This document shows positions 27,563 through 36,634 of a stretch of DNA of 47,104 bases, piece after piece (position 1 is the stretch's first letter; each line of letters opens with the position of its first letter). Origin of the DNA: JAHZFN01 sp965149945 (lineage in GTDB: Bacteria; Bacillota; Dehalobacteriia; UBA4068; UBA4997); the NCBI GenBank assembly GCA_965149945.1, contig CBCTTQ010000018.1, positions 1 to 47,104 of the forward strand, in the 5' to 3' direction. A program made the translations under genes and the position numbers. The notes below the pieces were generated by a model that saw nothing but the letters and a program-made list of their open reading frames with translations, did not search any database and was not told the origin of the DNA.

Positions 27563-28444
27563 ATGAATACAAGAATTTTGCCGGTTCACTTTAACTATGT
27601 TAAACCGGCAACTCTGGCAGAAGCGCTTGAGATTCTGGCGTCACATAAAAACGTAAAAATTTTGGCGGGAGGAACCGACCTAATTGTAAAATTAAAAACA
27701 GGCGCTTCCATCAAAATGGACACAATGTTAGACGCTAAAGAAATAACTGAATTGACGGAAATAAAAGAACTTAAGGATGGTTCTGTAGAAATCGGCGCGT
27801 TATGTAAACTTTCTCATTTGGAAGATTCTCCCGTGATTCAAAAAAAATACCCGGCTCTGATTGATGCTTTAAACGCGATGGCTTCTATTGCTGTTCGCAA
27901 TATGGGTACCATCGGCGGCAATCTCTGCAACGCGTCTCCTGTCGCGGACACGGCCGGTCCTTGCATAATCTATCAAGCAAAACTGAAGGCGGTTTCCTTC
28001 AAAAAGGAGAGACTCATTGATATCAAAGACTTTTTTACCGGTTTGGGAGAATGCGCTTTAAAAAAAGAGGAGATTTTGACATCAGTCATTCTTCCCGCGC
28101 CCGTGGGCGGCGCCGCTTTTCGAAAGATCACCCGTGTAAAACCCGATATCGCAAAAGTTTCCTGTACCGCTTCGCTGTTTTTGGACAATGGTGTCATTGT
28201 CGATGCGCATATGGCAATGGGCGCCGTCGCGATCACGCCTCTTTCCGTGGATCATATCGCCAAAGAAATGATTGGAAAAGAAGCCGGTACAACATTATTT
28301 GAGGAAATCGGTCAAAAAATTTCGGATGAAATCAAACCCATTGATGATAACCGTTCCACGGCGGAGTACAGAAAAAAAGTCGCAAAAGTATTGGTTGTTG
28401 ATGTACTTCGCGAAGCATTAAAACGAGCCGGAGGTGAATGCTGA
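27563..28444 (+). CDS. Xanthine dehydrogenase family, FAD-binding subunit
   Basis: This 293-residue CoxM/XdhB-type subunit carries the two FAD-binding motifs ILAGGTDLIV (about residues 31-40) and GTIGGNLCNASP (about 115-126). It moves electrons from the iron-sulfur subunit to its acceptor through FAD. It lies 33 bases after the Mo subunit gene, with GAGGTG before the ATG. Its stop codon overlaps the start of the 2Fe-2S subunit by one base, showing co-translation. Confidence 0.92.
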   Translation: MNTRILPVHFNYVKPATLAEALEILASHKNVKILAGGTDLIVKLKTGASIKMDTMLDAKEITELTEIKELKDGSVEIGALCKLSHLEDSPVIQKKYPALIDALNAMASIAVRNMGTIGGNLCNASPVADTAGPCIIYQAKLKAVSFKKERLIDIKDFFTGLGECALKKEEILTSVILPAPVGGAAFRKITRVKPDIAKVSCTASLFLDNGVIVDAHMAMGAVAITPLSVDHIAKEMIGKEAGTTLFEEIGQKISDEIKPIDDNRSTAEYRKKVAKVLVVDVLREALKRAGGEC

Positions 28445-28911
28445 TGTCGAAACACGCGATTACGCTGACTGTTAACGGAAGAAAATATGATTTGGTTGTA
28501 GAAAGTAACGAATTGTTGCTTCAGGTACTGCGGGATAAATGTTATTTGACAGGAACAAAGTATGGCTGCGGAATTGCCGAATGCGGGGCCTGTTCGTTTA
28601 TAAATGTCGTTGAACTGTACCTGGCTTGTATGTTTCCTGCCGTTTCCGCTGACTTTTGGAATATTACTACGGCGGAAGGTCTTGCTCAAAATGGTGAATT
28701 AAATAAAATACAAAAAGCATTCATTGAAAAAGACGCCATTCAATGCGGATATTGCACACCGGGCATGGTAGTGGCAGGTACTGCTTTGCTAAAAAAGAAT
28801 CCTAAACCAACCGAATCGGAAATCAGAGATTTTATGCGTGGCAATTATTGCCGCTGCACCGGATACCAATCCATCGTTTCCGCAATCAAATACGCTTCGG
28901 AACAGGATTAA
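28444..28911 (+). CDS. Xanthine dehydrogenase family, 2Fe-2S subunit
   Basis: This 155-residue iron-sulfur subunit binds the ferredoxin-type cluster with Cys42, 47, 50 and 62 and the second cluster with Cys101/104 and Cys136/138 (QCGYC and CRC). It links the Mo and FAD subunits electronically. I choose ATG 28444, overlapping the previous stop as TGATG, because GGAGGT is eight bases upstream; ATG 28438 would be too close. The segment between Cys50 and Cys62 (SFINVVELYLA) departs from the common TVLxDGxxxxS pattern. Confidence 0.9.
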   Translation: MSKHAITLTVNGRKYDLVVESNELLLQVLRDKCYLTGTKYGCGIAECGACSFINVVELYLACMFPAVSADFWNITTAEGLAQNGELNKIQKAFIEKDAIQCGYCTPGMVVAGTALLKKNPKPTESEIRDFMRGNYCRCTGYQSIVSAIKYASEQD

Positions 28912-29036
28912 CAATTTCCGTTTTCGTTACAATTATTAATGATTTCATTTTAGGTAAATCGACAGATTTCTGTCGGTCTGCCTGAATTTACGATCAACTA
29001 CCTTACCGAAAAAGTTGATCAAATTAGTTTTCTCAC

Positions 29037-29074
29037 AAAAAACCTTTCTTTGTCGGAGCCAAGAGAGGTTTTTT
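29037..29074 (+). terminator. Terminator of the rightward molybdenum operon
   Basis: AAAAAACCTTTCT (29037-29049) pairs with AGAGAGGTTTTTT (29062-29074), one G-T wobble included, ending in T residues. A smaller stem CGACAGA/TCTGTCG lies upstream at 28960-28975. Confidence 0.8.
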
Positions 29075-29119
29075 GTGTATTTGATAATAGGTGTATTCCT
29101 GAAAAGACTGAAATACTCC

Positions 29120-29148
29120 TTGTCATGAAAACTGATGTTTGTTATAAT
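29120..29148 (+). promoter_or_regulatory. Promoter of tgt
   Basis: TTGTCA (29120-29125) and TATAAT (29143-29148) with a 17-base spacer lie 43 bases before the tgt start codon. Confidence 0.75.
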
Positions 29149-29190
29149 AAATTGCACGTACAACAGAAAGACAACTTTAAGGAGAAACCC

Positions 29191-30324
29191 ATGCCAACAT
29201 TTCAATTTCGATTATTAAAAGAAGACGGTATGGCACGCCGTGGAGAAATTCAAACCGCCCACGGTACCATTCAAACGCCGATCTTTATGCCGGTTGGAAC
29301 CCAGGCCACAGTCAAAACCATGTCACCGGAAGAATTAAAAACCATTGACGCGCAAATCATTTTGAGCAATACCTATCATCTATATTTACGCCCCGGACAC
29401 CAATTGATTCAAGAGGCAGGCGGTCTGCACCAGTTTATGCATTGGGATCGTCCTATTTTAACAGATAGTGGTGGTTTTCAAGTCTTTTCTTTAGCCGATT
29501 TGCGAGATATTAGTGAAGATGGGGTAGTGTTTCGTTCTCATATTGACGGATCTCGTCATTTTTTCTCTCCGGAAAAGGTAATGGAAATCGAACAAGCGCT
29601 GGGGGCGGATATCGCGATGCAGTTTGATGTTTGCTCTCCTTATCCGGCGGAGCGGAAACAGGTGGAGGACGCTTTGCGCAAAACCACAGCTTGGGCCAAA
29701 CGATGTCTGGCCGCTCATCATCGTGAAGATCAGGCACTGTTTGCCATCGTGCAGGGCGGGCTGTTTCGAGATCTGCGGATTCGCAGCGCTCGAGAGCTGA
29801 CGGAGTTGGATTTCCCCGGATACGGTATCGGCGGACTCAGTGTCGGAGAACCGAAACCGCTGATGTATGAAGCGCTGGAATATACGACGCCCATCCTGCC
29901 AAAAAATAAGCCGCGTTATTTGATGGGAGTAGGCAGTCCCGACTGTTTGGTAGAAGGCGTCGCGCGAGGAGTCGATATGTTTGACTGCGTTTTACCCACG
30001 CGTATCGCCAGAAACGGAACGGTTTTTGTTCCTGAAGGAAAGCTGGTAATCCGTAACGCCAAATATGCCCGTGATTTCCGTCCGCTGGATGAGCGCTGCG
30101 ATTGTTATGCCTGTCGTAATTTCAGCCGCGCTTACATTCGACACCTGGTCAAAGCCAATGAAATTTTGGGGTTCCGCCTGACCACTATCCATAACCTTCA
30201 TTTCCTATTGCATTTAATGGAGGATATGCGGCAAGCTATTGAGGAAAACCGCTTTTCGCAGTTCTATCAGAACTTCTTTTCCGTTTGGCGGGAAACAAAA
30301 CCGGAATGGAAAAATGAAATTTAA
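29191..30324 (+). CDS. tgt: tRNA-guanine transglycosylase
   Basis: This 377-residue enzyme replaces guanine 34 of GUN-anticodon tRNAs with preQ1 on the way to queuosine. The catalytic/substrate motif TDSGGFQVFS contains Asp92, a second aspartate lies in GVDMFDCVLPTR, and the zinc site is CDCYAC with a following histidine near the C-terminus. I choose ATG 29191 with AAGGAG upstream; the frame extends back to 29050 only through the terminator and promoter. In Firmicutes tgt normally precedes yajC, secD and secF, as here. Confidence 0.96.
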   Translation: MPTFQFRLLKEDGMARRGEIQTAHGTIQTPIFMPVGTQATVKTMSPEELKTIDAQIILSNTYHLYLRPGHQLIQEAGGLHQFMHWDRPILTDSGGFQVFSLADLRDISEDGVVFRSHIDGSRHFFSPEKVMEIEQALGADIAMQFDVCSPYPAERKQVEDALRKTTAWAKRCLAAHHREDQALFAIVQGGLFRDLRIRSARELTELDFPGYGIGGLSVGEPKPLMYEALEYTTPILPKNKPRYLMGVGSPDCLVEGVARGVDMFDCVLPTRIARNGTVFVPEGKLVIRNAKYARDFRPLDERCDCYACRNFSRAYIRHLVKANEILGFRLTTIHNLHFLLHLMEDMRQAIEENRFSQFYQNFFSVWRETKPEWKNEI

Positions 30325-30442
30325 GAAAATAAATTCCATAATCTTCCTTAAGAAAGCAGGAATTTTTATAAATACGCAGAATAGAATACAGAGTCTTATA
30401 GTTTCTCATGAGGAATATCTTTTATTAAGGGGGTAAAATTGA

Positions 30443-30712
30443 ATGAACAATACCTTGTTCACAATCGCTTACATTCTCATCTTTATTGCAATCTTTTATT
30501 TCCTGTTGATCAGACCCCAACAGAAACAAAGAAAAAAAAGAAATGAAATGATGTCTCAGTTGAACGTCGGCGATCGAATTTATACCGCGGGTGGTATCCT
30601 TGGTACAATCACGATGTTAAAAGAAGACACTTTGTGGATCAAAGTAGCTGATAAAGTTGAAATCCAAATTTTAAAAAGCAGCGTGGGCGGTCTTCAGGGA
30701 GAAGAACAATAA
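30443..30712 (+). CDS. yajC: Preprotein translocase subunit YajC
   Basis: This 89-residue protein has a single N-terminal membrane span (about residues 7-25) followed by FLLIRPQQKQRKKR and a cytoplasmic beta domain with VGDRIYTAGGILGTI, the YajC signature. It joins SecD and SecF as an accessory part of the Sec translocase. It lies about 120 bases after tgt and is followed by a strong terminator, so it is separated transcriptionally from secD. Confidence 0.95.
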   Translation: MNNTLFTIAYILIFIAIFYFLLIRPQQKQRKKRNEMMSQLNVGDRIYTAGGILGTITMLKEDTLWIKVADKVEIQILKSSVGGLQGEEQ

Positions 30713-30735
30713 CCTACTGTTGAAATCATATCCGG

Positions 30736-30770
30736 AAAAAAGAGCTGAATTTTCATCTTAGCTCTTTTTT
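30736..30770 (+). terminator. Terminator after yajC
   Basis: AAAAAAGAGCT (30736-30746) pairs with AGCTCTTTTTT (30760-30770), continuing into more T residues. Confidence 0.9.
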
Positions 30771-30861
30771 TTATCTCAACAAGTATTTTTATTCAAGAAT
30801 AATAATATCTTGTTTTCTCCAAAAACCAGATGGAAGAATTCGACGATTTTCCCTATCTGTA

Positions 30862-30891
30862 TTGACAATAGCCATTCAAATATTCTATAAT
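30862..30891 (+). promoter_or_regulatory. Promoter of secDF
   Basis: Consensus TTGACA (30862-30867) and TATAAT (30886-30891) separated by 18 bases lie upstream of secD. Confidence 0.8.
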
Positions 30892-30938
30892 AAATAGGTA
30901 TGTATGATAAACTGTATCATAAAAGGAGGCTTTATCAA

Positions 30939-32168
30939 ATGAAAAACGGAGGGTTGAAAATTGCGGTGTTTGCGATTGTACTAATCGTCGCCGTCGCCGT
31001 CTCTGTTACTCCGCTGATGAACAACCTTCAACTGGGTCTGGATCTCCAAGGAGGAGCCGAAGTAGTTCTGCAGGCAGTTCCGGAAGAAGGTCAAACATTG
31101 ACAGAGGACGATATGGCTCAACTGCGGGAAGTAATCCGCAACCGTGTTGACAACTTAGGGGTAAGCGAACCTATTATCCAGCTGGAAGGGGACGACCGTA
31201 TCATTGTTCAGCTGGCAGGAGTAGACAACCCGGACGAGGCAATTTCCCTCATTGGGCAAACTGCGAAACTGGAGTTCATTGATCCGCAGGGAAATGTTGT
31301 AGTAAGCGGTAATGACCTTGCCGACGCCAGTGGACAAGATGTTAATGGCGAAGGGGTCATCAGTCTGAAATTTTCAGAAGAAGGCACAGAAAAATTTGCC
31401 AATGCCACACAACAATATGTAGGTCAAAATATTGACATCTATTTAGATGATGAATTGCTGATCAGCGCGACAGTACAAGAACCGATCTTAAACGGAGAAG
31501 CGCAAATCAGCGGTAGCTACACACTGGAAGAAGCCATTAATCAGGCAGCTATCCTGAAAGGGGGCGCCTTGCCTGTAGATGTAGAAATTCTCTCCAAACG
31601 CACAGTAGGACCTTCTCTGGGTTCCGATTCCCTGACCGCCAGCTTGTATGCCGGCATCATCGGTTTGGTTTTGCTGTGTATTTATGTAATTGCTTATTAT
31701 CGTCTACCCGGCGCCGTAGCGGTTTTGTCTCTGATTTCCTATACGCTGCTGCTGCTTTGGGCGGAAGTTTTGCTTGGCGTAACATTAACATTGCCCAGTA
31801 TCGCCGGTTTCGTCCTATCCATTGGGATGGCAGTGGATGCTAACATCATCATTTACGAGCGTTTGCGAGAAGAGTTGCGCTCCGGGAAATCGCTGCGCGC
31901 GTCGATCCGCGCCGGATTCAAACGGGCATTATGGACGATTCTGGACTCCAATATTACAACTTTGTTAGCTGCCGCCGTACTGTTTAAATTCGGTACCGGC
32001 TCGGTTCAGGGTTTCGCCGTAACCCTGAGCATCGGTATCATTATCAGCATGCTCAGTGCTTTGGTTATCACCAAATATCTGTTGCAATGGAGCGCTGATG
32101 TGAATGCATTTAAAATGCATCCCAGATTATACGGTAATCTTGTCAAAGGAGGTCAAAACAATGATTAA
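30939..32168 (+). CDS. secD: Protein translocase subunit SecD
   Basis: This 409-residue RND-type membrane protein uses the proton gradient to help pull preproteins through SecYEG. A first membrane span is followed by the conserved GLDLQGGAEVVL, an extracytoplasmic domain, and five C-terminal spans with the SIGMAVDANIIIYER signature. I choose ATG 30939, behind AAAGGAGG; the in-frame ATG at 30900 has no ribosome binding site. The stop codon overlaps the secF start by 8 bases. Confidence 0.95.
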   Translation: MKNGGLKIAVFAIVLIVAVAVSVTPLMNNLQLGLDLQGGAEVVLQAVPEEGQTLTEDDMAQLREVIRNRVDNLGVSEPIIQLEGDDRIIVQLAGVDNPDEAISLIGQTAKLEFIDPQGNVVVSGNDLADASGQDVNGEGVISLKFSEEGTEKFANATQQYVGQNIDIYLDDELLISATVQEPILNGEAQISGSYTLEEAINQAAILKGGALPVDVEILSKRTVGPSLGSDSLTASLYAGIIGLVLLCIYVIAYYRLPGAVAVLSLISYTLLLLWAEVLLGVTLTLPSIAGFVLSIGMAVDANIIIYERLREELRSGKSLRASIRAGFKRALWTILDSNITTLLAAAVLFKFGTGSVQGFAVTLSIGIIISMLSALVITKYLLQWSADVNAFKMHPRLYGNLVKGGQNND

Positions 32169-33078
32169 TGACGCGCATTTTGATTTCGTTGGCAAAAGAA
32201 AAATCTGGTATGCCATTTCCATTGTCATCATTATTGCAGGGATTATCTCTCTCTGTGTTCAAGGTTTAAACCTGGGGTTGGATTTTACCGGTGGCAATAT
32301 TATTCAAGTGCAATTTGAAGAAGATGTAGAAATCGATGAATTGAGAAATGTGGTAAATCAATATGTAGATTCCACACCGACCATTCAGGAAAGTGATGCT
32401 AACAACTACATCATCAGAACCCAAGAGCTTTCCGAAGAAAACAACGAGGCATTGTTATCTGACTTGGAAAATAATTTCGGAAACAGTGAAATTTTGCGCA
32501 ATGAAAAAATCGGCGCCGTCATCGGTTCTGAGTTGATCAGCAACGCAAAATGGGCGCTGTTGGCAGCCTTTGTGCTGATGTTGATTTATATCACTATTCG
32601 ATTCAAATTTAATTTCGCCATTTCTGCTGTGGTACCTTTGATGCACGATGTACTGGTCACCGTCGGTCTATTTTCCCTTTTACGCGTAGAGGTGGATTCC
32701 ACCTTTATTGCGGCCATTCTCACCATCCTCGGATATTCCATTAACGGTACTATTGTAATCTTTGACCGTATTCGAGAAAACATGGGCAAAGATCACAAAG
32801 CGCCATTCCCTGATTTGGTCAATAAAAGTATCAACCAAACACTGGGGCGTTCCATCAACACCAACCTGGCTGTTTTGATTCTCGTTGTTTGTCTGCTCAT
32901 TTTAGGAGGAGACAGCACCAAAGCATTCTCCCTGGCACTGTTGTTCGGCGTTATTTTCGGTTGTTACTCCTCCGTTTTCATTGCCGGTCCGATGCTGTCT
33001 GATATCACCCGATTAACCGGCGGCAGCAAACAATACAAAAAATCCGGTAAAAAGAAAACTGCCAAAGTAATTAAATAA
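32161..33078 (+). CDS. secF: Protein translocase subunit SecF
   Basis: This 305-residue partner of SecD has six predicted spans. Key motifs are LGLDFTGGN after the first span and GYSINGTIVIFDRIREN in the fourth/fifth span region. ATG 32161 has AAAGGAGG upstream and lies inside the end of secD, so the two are translationally coupled. A terminator follows directly. Confidence 0.95.
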   Translation: MINDAHFDFVGKRKIWYAISIVIIIAGIISLCVQGLNLGLDFTGGNIIQVQFEEDVEIDELRNVVNQYVDSTPTIQESDANNYIIRTQELSEENNEALLSDLENNFGNSEILRNEKIGAVIGSELISNAKWALLAAFVLMLIYITIRFKFNFAISAVVPLMHDVLVTVGLFSLLRVEVDSTFIAAILTILGYSINGTIVIFDRIRENMGKDHKAPFPDLVNKSINQTLGRSINTNLAVLILVVCLLILGGDSTKAFSLALLFGVIFGCYSSVFIAGPMLSDITRLTGGSKQYKKSGKKKTAKVIK

Positions 33079-33083
33079 TCATC

Positions 33084-33115
33084 AAAGAGCGCATTTTTCA
33101 AAATGCGCTCTTTTT
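33084..33115 (+). terminator. Terminator after secF
   Basis: AAAGAGCGCATTTT (33084-33097) pairs with AAAATGCGCTCTTT (33100-33113), followed by T residues. Confidence 0.9.
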
Positions 33116-33261
33116 ATATGCGTTCAACCAAAAGAATCCGCCATTGCAGAAGTTGCAAAACACATTGTTATAGATTGGAGATAAACGGCAGAGAGGGGGT
33201 TTCCCGCGAAAATTTTCTTTTCGGGAAAATTTTCCGCAAAGTGTCGATTTCGCCAAATACC

Positions 33262-33290
33262 TCGACAAAACGCCATTTTTTTAGTATAAT
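33262..33290 (+). promoter_or_regulatory. Promoter of recJ
   Basis: TCGACA (33262-33267) and TATAAT (33285-33290) with 17-base spacing lie 45 bases before recJ. Confidence 0.65.
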
Positions 33291-33335
33291 AGTGGTGATT
33301 ATACGATATTGCAATATTATAGAGGCTGGTAAGAG

Positions 33336-35129
33336 ATGAAAAAGTGGATTCTAAGAGGGTGCAAAACCCCTTATCGTCAAATTGTGGAAACCTCTCGGGA
33401 ACTGAACATACCCGTGGTTATCGGGCAGTTGTTGGCCGTCCGAGGCTACAACACAAAAGAAAAAATCCAAAAGTATTTTCATTTATCCGAGTCAGAACTT
33501 CATGACCCCTCCCTGATGAAAGATATGAACAAAGGATGTCAGATCATTCTGGACGCAATTAAAAAAGGAAAGAAAATCGCGGTTTTCGGGGATTATGACG
33601 CGGACGGTATCACTTCCACCAGTATTTTAATGCTGGCATTGCAAAGGCTGGGAGCAAATGTCCGCTATTATATTCCTGCCAGAGAAACAGAGGGATATGG
33701 CCTCAATAACCAAGCTGTCCGCGATTTAGCCGAGGAAGGTATTGAATTACTGCTCACCTGTGATAACGGAATCTCCGCCTTTGAACAGGTGGCATTGGCA
33801 AAAAGTTTGGGCATGACAGTGGTAATTGCCGACCATCACGAGGTGCCTTTTGAACAAGAAGGGGAGGAAACGCGTTATCTGCTACCCGATGCAGACGCGA
33901 TCATTAACCCCAAACAGCAGGATTGTTCCTATCCTTTTCAATCCCTGTGCGCCGGCACGATCGCTTATAAAATCAGCCAGTATCTCTACCGTCTGACAAA
34001 GAAAAACTGGGCGGCAGATGAAGAAGAATATCTATCTTTGGCAACAGTAGCCACCATCTGTGACATTATGGATTTAACAGATGAAAACCGTGTCATGGTC
34101 AAACATGGGTTATCGGTTATGAGCAAAACCAAAAATCTGGGGTTGCGTGCGCTGTTGGAAGTAAACGGTCTCTTAAAAAAAGAACTCGGCACCTACCAAA
34201 TCGGATTCATCATCGGTCCTTGCATCAATGCCAGCGGGCGACTGGAATTAGCGGATATCGCAGTCAATCTCTTCCTCTCCGATACACAAGAGGAAGCTTA
34301 TCAATTGGCGCAACAATTGGTAGAATTGAACAATTCTCGCAAAAACCTTTCCAATGAAGGTGTCAAAATGGTAAAAGAAACCATTGAGAAAGAGCATTTA
34401 TATGATGACAAAGTAATTTTGGTACATCAACCGGATCTCCATGAAAGTATCGCCGGCATTGTTTCCGGTCGTATCAAAGAGCTTTACTATCGTCCCACCT
34501 TCGTATTTGCCTCCCATAAAGAAATCATTCGCGGCTCCGGTCGTTCCATTGAAGGCTACAATATGTTTGAGGCACTGGTAGAATGCGGCGATTTGTTGGA
34601 AATTTTCGGCGGACATCCTATGGCGGCGGGTCTTTCTTTAAAAAAAGAAAATTTACCCCTGTTGCGACAACGACTCAATGAAAACTGCCGGCTGGAAGTA
34701 AAGGATATGATCCCGACCACCTATATCGATTTGCGGATGCCTATTGAACGGGCAACGCTGGGGCTTGCCAAAGCCCTGACGAAACTGGAACCCTTCGGCA
34801 AAGGCAACACCATGCCTCTCTTTGGCGACAAAGATTTATCCGTCAGTCGTATTCAACTGTTGGGCAGTGACAATAATATTTTAAAGGTATTTTTTGATAA
34901 TCGACAAGGGAAAGGATTGATTTCTTCTATCTTATTCCGCAAAAAAGCTGAATTTCAACAAATGGTACTGGATTTCGGCGGCGAATCCCTCTGGGAAGAC
35001 CTCCTGAAAGGAAATGAAAACCGTTTAAACATTGATATCATCTATACCGTAGAGGTTAACCATTTCAATAACAACCAATATCTGCAGCTTCAAATCAAAG
35101 ATTTTCGCCTGCGCAATCAGCCACAATAA
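33336..35129 (+). CDS. recJ: Single-stranded-DNA-specific exonuclease RecJ
   Basis: This 597-residue DHH-family nuclease degrades single-stranded DNA 5' to 3' in recombination and repair. Visible motifs are FGDYDADGITS near residue 84, the DHH box (ADHHE) near 166, GPCINASGR near 292 and the DHHA1 signature GGHPMAAG near 427, followed by the C-terminal OB-type domain. Length is at the short end for Firmicutes but all core domains are present. The secDF-recJ order is common in Firmicutes. Confidence 0.95.
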   Translation: MKKWILRGCKTPYRQIVETSRELNIPVVIGQLLAVRGYNTKEKIQKYFHLSESELHDPSLMKDMNKGCQIILDAIKKGKKIAVFGDYDADGITSTSILMLALQRLGANVRYYIPARETEGYGLNNQAVRDLAEEGIELLLTCDNGISAFEQVALAKSLGMTVVIADHHEVPFEQEGEETRYLLPDADAIINPKQQDCSYPFQSLCAGTIAYKISQYLYRLTKKNWAADEEEYLSLATVATICDIMDLTDENRVMVKHGLSVMSKTKNLGLRALLEVNGLLKKELGTYQIGFIIGPCINASGRLELADIAVNLFLSDTQEEAYQLAQQLVELNNSRKNLSNEGVKMVKETIEKEHLYDDKVILVHQPDLHESIAGIVSGRIKELYYRPTFVFASHKEIIRGSGRSIEGYNMFEALVECGDLLEIFGGHPMAAGLSLKKENLPLLRQRLNENCRLEVKDMIPTTYIDLRMPIERATLGLAKALTKLEPFGKGNTMPLFGDKDLSVSRIQLLGSDNNILKVFFDNRQGKGLISSILFRKKAEFQQMVLDFGGESLWEDLLKGNENRLNIDIIYTVEVNHFNNNQYLQLQIKDFRLRNQPQ

Positions 35130-35190
35130 GCAAAAAGGCTCTTTTTGCTGATATATCTGAGAAATTTCCCTGAAAATAATGAAAACTTGT

Positions 35191-35218
35191 TTGATTTCTT
35201 GAAGATATATGATATAAT
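35191..35218 (+). promoter_or_regulatory. Promoter of miaB
   Basis: TTGATT (35191-35196) and TATAAT (35213-35218) with 16-base spacing lie 33 bases before miaB. Confidence 0.6.
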
Positions 35219-35251
35219 AAGTTAGTTGAGTAGTATGGTTTGGTGGGAAAA

Positions 35252-36574
35252 ATGCTGAAATTTTATATCAAAACCTTTGGATGTCAAATGAATGAACACG
35301 ACTCTGAGATTATTGCCGGCCTTTTAGAAGTTGCCGGCTATCAACAAACACAAGAAATCTCAGAAGCAAACATCATCATTGCCAATACTTGTTGTATCCG
35401 CGAAAGTGCGGAGAACAAGATCTGGGGGTTTATCGGAAACATTAAATATTACAAAGAAGAAAATCCACATACGGTTTTGGCTGTGGTAGGTTGTATGACC
35501 CAGCAAGATTGTATACTGAATACCATAAAAAAACGGGCGCGCCATGTAGACATTGTACTGGGAACTTATCAGCAGCACCGTCTGCCGGAATATATCAGCC
35601 GAGTTTTGGGAGGTTCCGGTCAGATCATTGACATTAGTCAGGATAACAAGGATTTTCCCGATGTTTTACCGGTCAGCCGGCCGGATCCGTATCGTGCCCA
35701 GGTAAATATTATTTATGGTTGCAATAATTTTTGTTCCTATTGTATTGTTCCTTATGTCAGAGGACGGGAACGTAGTCGTGATTTTCAGTCAATCATCGAT
35801 GAGGTTCAGGAATTGGCTGCCCACGGTTGCAAAGAAATTACACTACTGGGACAAAATGTCAACTCCTACGGCAAAGATCGTCGGGATACGGACTGGACCT
35901 TTGGCAAGTTACTTGTGACACTAAACGAAATCGACGGCATTGAACGAATTCGTTATATGAGTTCCCATCCCCGAGATTTCTCTTTGGAGTTGGTGGATAC
36001 CATCGCGGAGTTGCCGAAAGTCTGTTCCCACTTCCATCTGCCTCTGCAAAGTGGCTGCGATAAAACATTGACTGCTATGAACAGAGGATATGACACGTCA
36101 AAATATTATGCAATTTTAGAGCGAATCCGAGAAAAAATTCCCCATGCCGCCATAACCACCGATATCATTGTCGGTTTTCCGGGCGAAACAGAAGAGGATT
36201 TTGCGAAAAGTCTGCAGTTTATTGAAAAATGCCGCTTTGATTCGGCTTTTACATTTCTCTATTCTCCTCGATCCGGTACGATTGCGGCCAAACGTCCGGA
36301 TCAAATCTCGGAAGCCGTAAAAAAAGAACGCTTGCAACGGCTGCTGACGGTACAAAACCACAACAGTCTGCAAATAAATCAAAGTTTATTACATAAAATG
36401 ATAAAAGTTTTGGTTGAGGGGGTGAGCAAAACCAGTGACCGGGCCTACACCGGTCGATCCGCCGGAAATAAAGTTGTTATTTTCAACGGAACGCCGGATC
36501 TCGTAGGGAAAATCGTTGATGTGAGGGTCAATGAGGCCAAAACCTGGCACTTGGAAGGTGAGGTTATAGGATAA
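35252..36574 (+). CDS. miaB: tRNA 2-methylthio-N6-isopentenyladenosine synthase MiaB
   Basis: This 440-residue methylthiotransferase modifies A37 of tRNAs reading UNN codons. The N-terminal domain binds one 4Fe-4S cluster through Cys11, Cys47 and Cys81; the radical SAM cluster is bound by Cys157, Cys161 and Cys164 (CNNFCSYC). A TRAM domain closes the protein. The sequences GCQMNEHDSE and RGRERSR are characteristic of MiaB rather than MtaB or RimO. I choose ATG 35252 (GGTGGG upstream) over the in-frame TTG 35240. Confidence 0.95.
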   Translation: MLKFYIKTFGCQMNEHDSEIIAGLLEVAGYQQTQEISEANIIIANTCCIRESAENKIWGFIGNIKYYKEENPHTVLAVVGCMTQQDCILNTIKKRARHVDIVLGTYQQHRLPEYISRVLGGSGQIIDISQDNKDFPDVLPVSRPDPYRAQVNIIYGCNNFCSYCIVPYVRGRERSRDFQSIIDEVQELAAHGCKEITLLGQNVNSYGKDRRDTDWTFGKLLVTLNEIDGIERIRYMSSHPRDFSLELVDTIAELPKVCSHFHLPLQSGCDKTLTAMNRGYDTSKYYAILERIREKIPHAAITTDIIVGFPGETEEDFAKSLQFIEKCRFDSAFTFLYSPRSGTIAAKRPDQISEAVKKERLQRLLTVQNHNSLQINQSLLHKMIKVLVEGVSKTSDRAYTGRSAGNKVVIFNGTPDLVGKIVDVRVNEAKTWHLEGEVIG

Positions 36575-36634
36575 TATATGCATCATTATTGGTAGAAAAA
36601 AGAAAACAAACACAAAAAGAAAGGGGATAGATCG

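Noticed and set aside
29050..29190. N-terminal extension of Tgt
   Set aside because: It runs through the terminator of the upstream operon and the tgt promoter; the family start is at ATG 29191.
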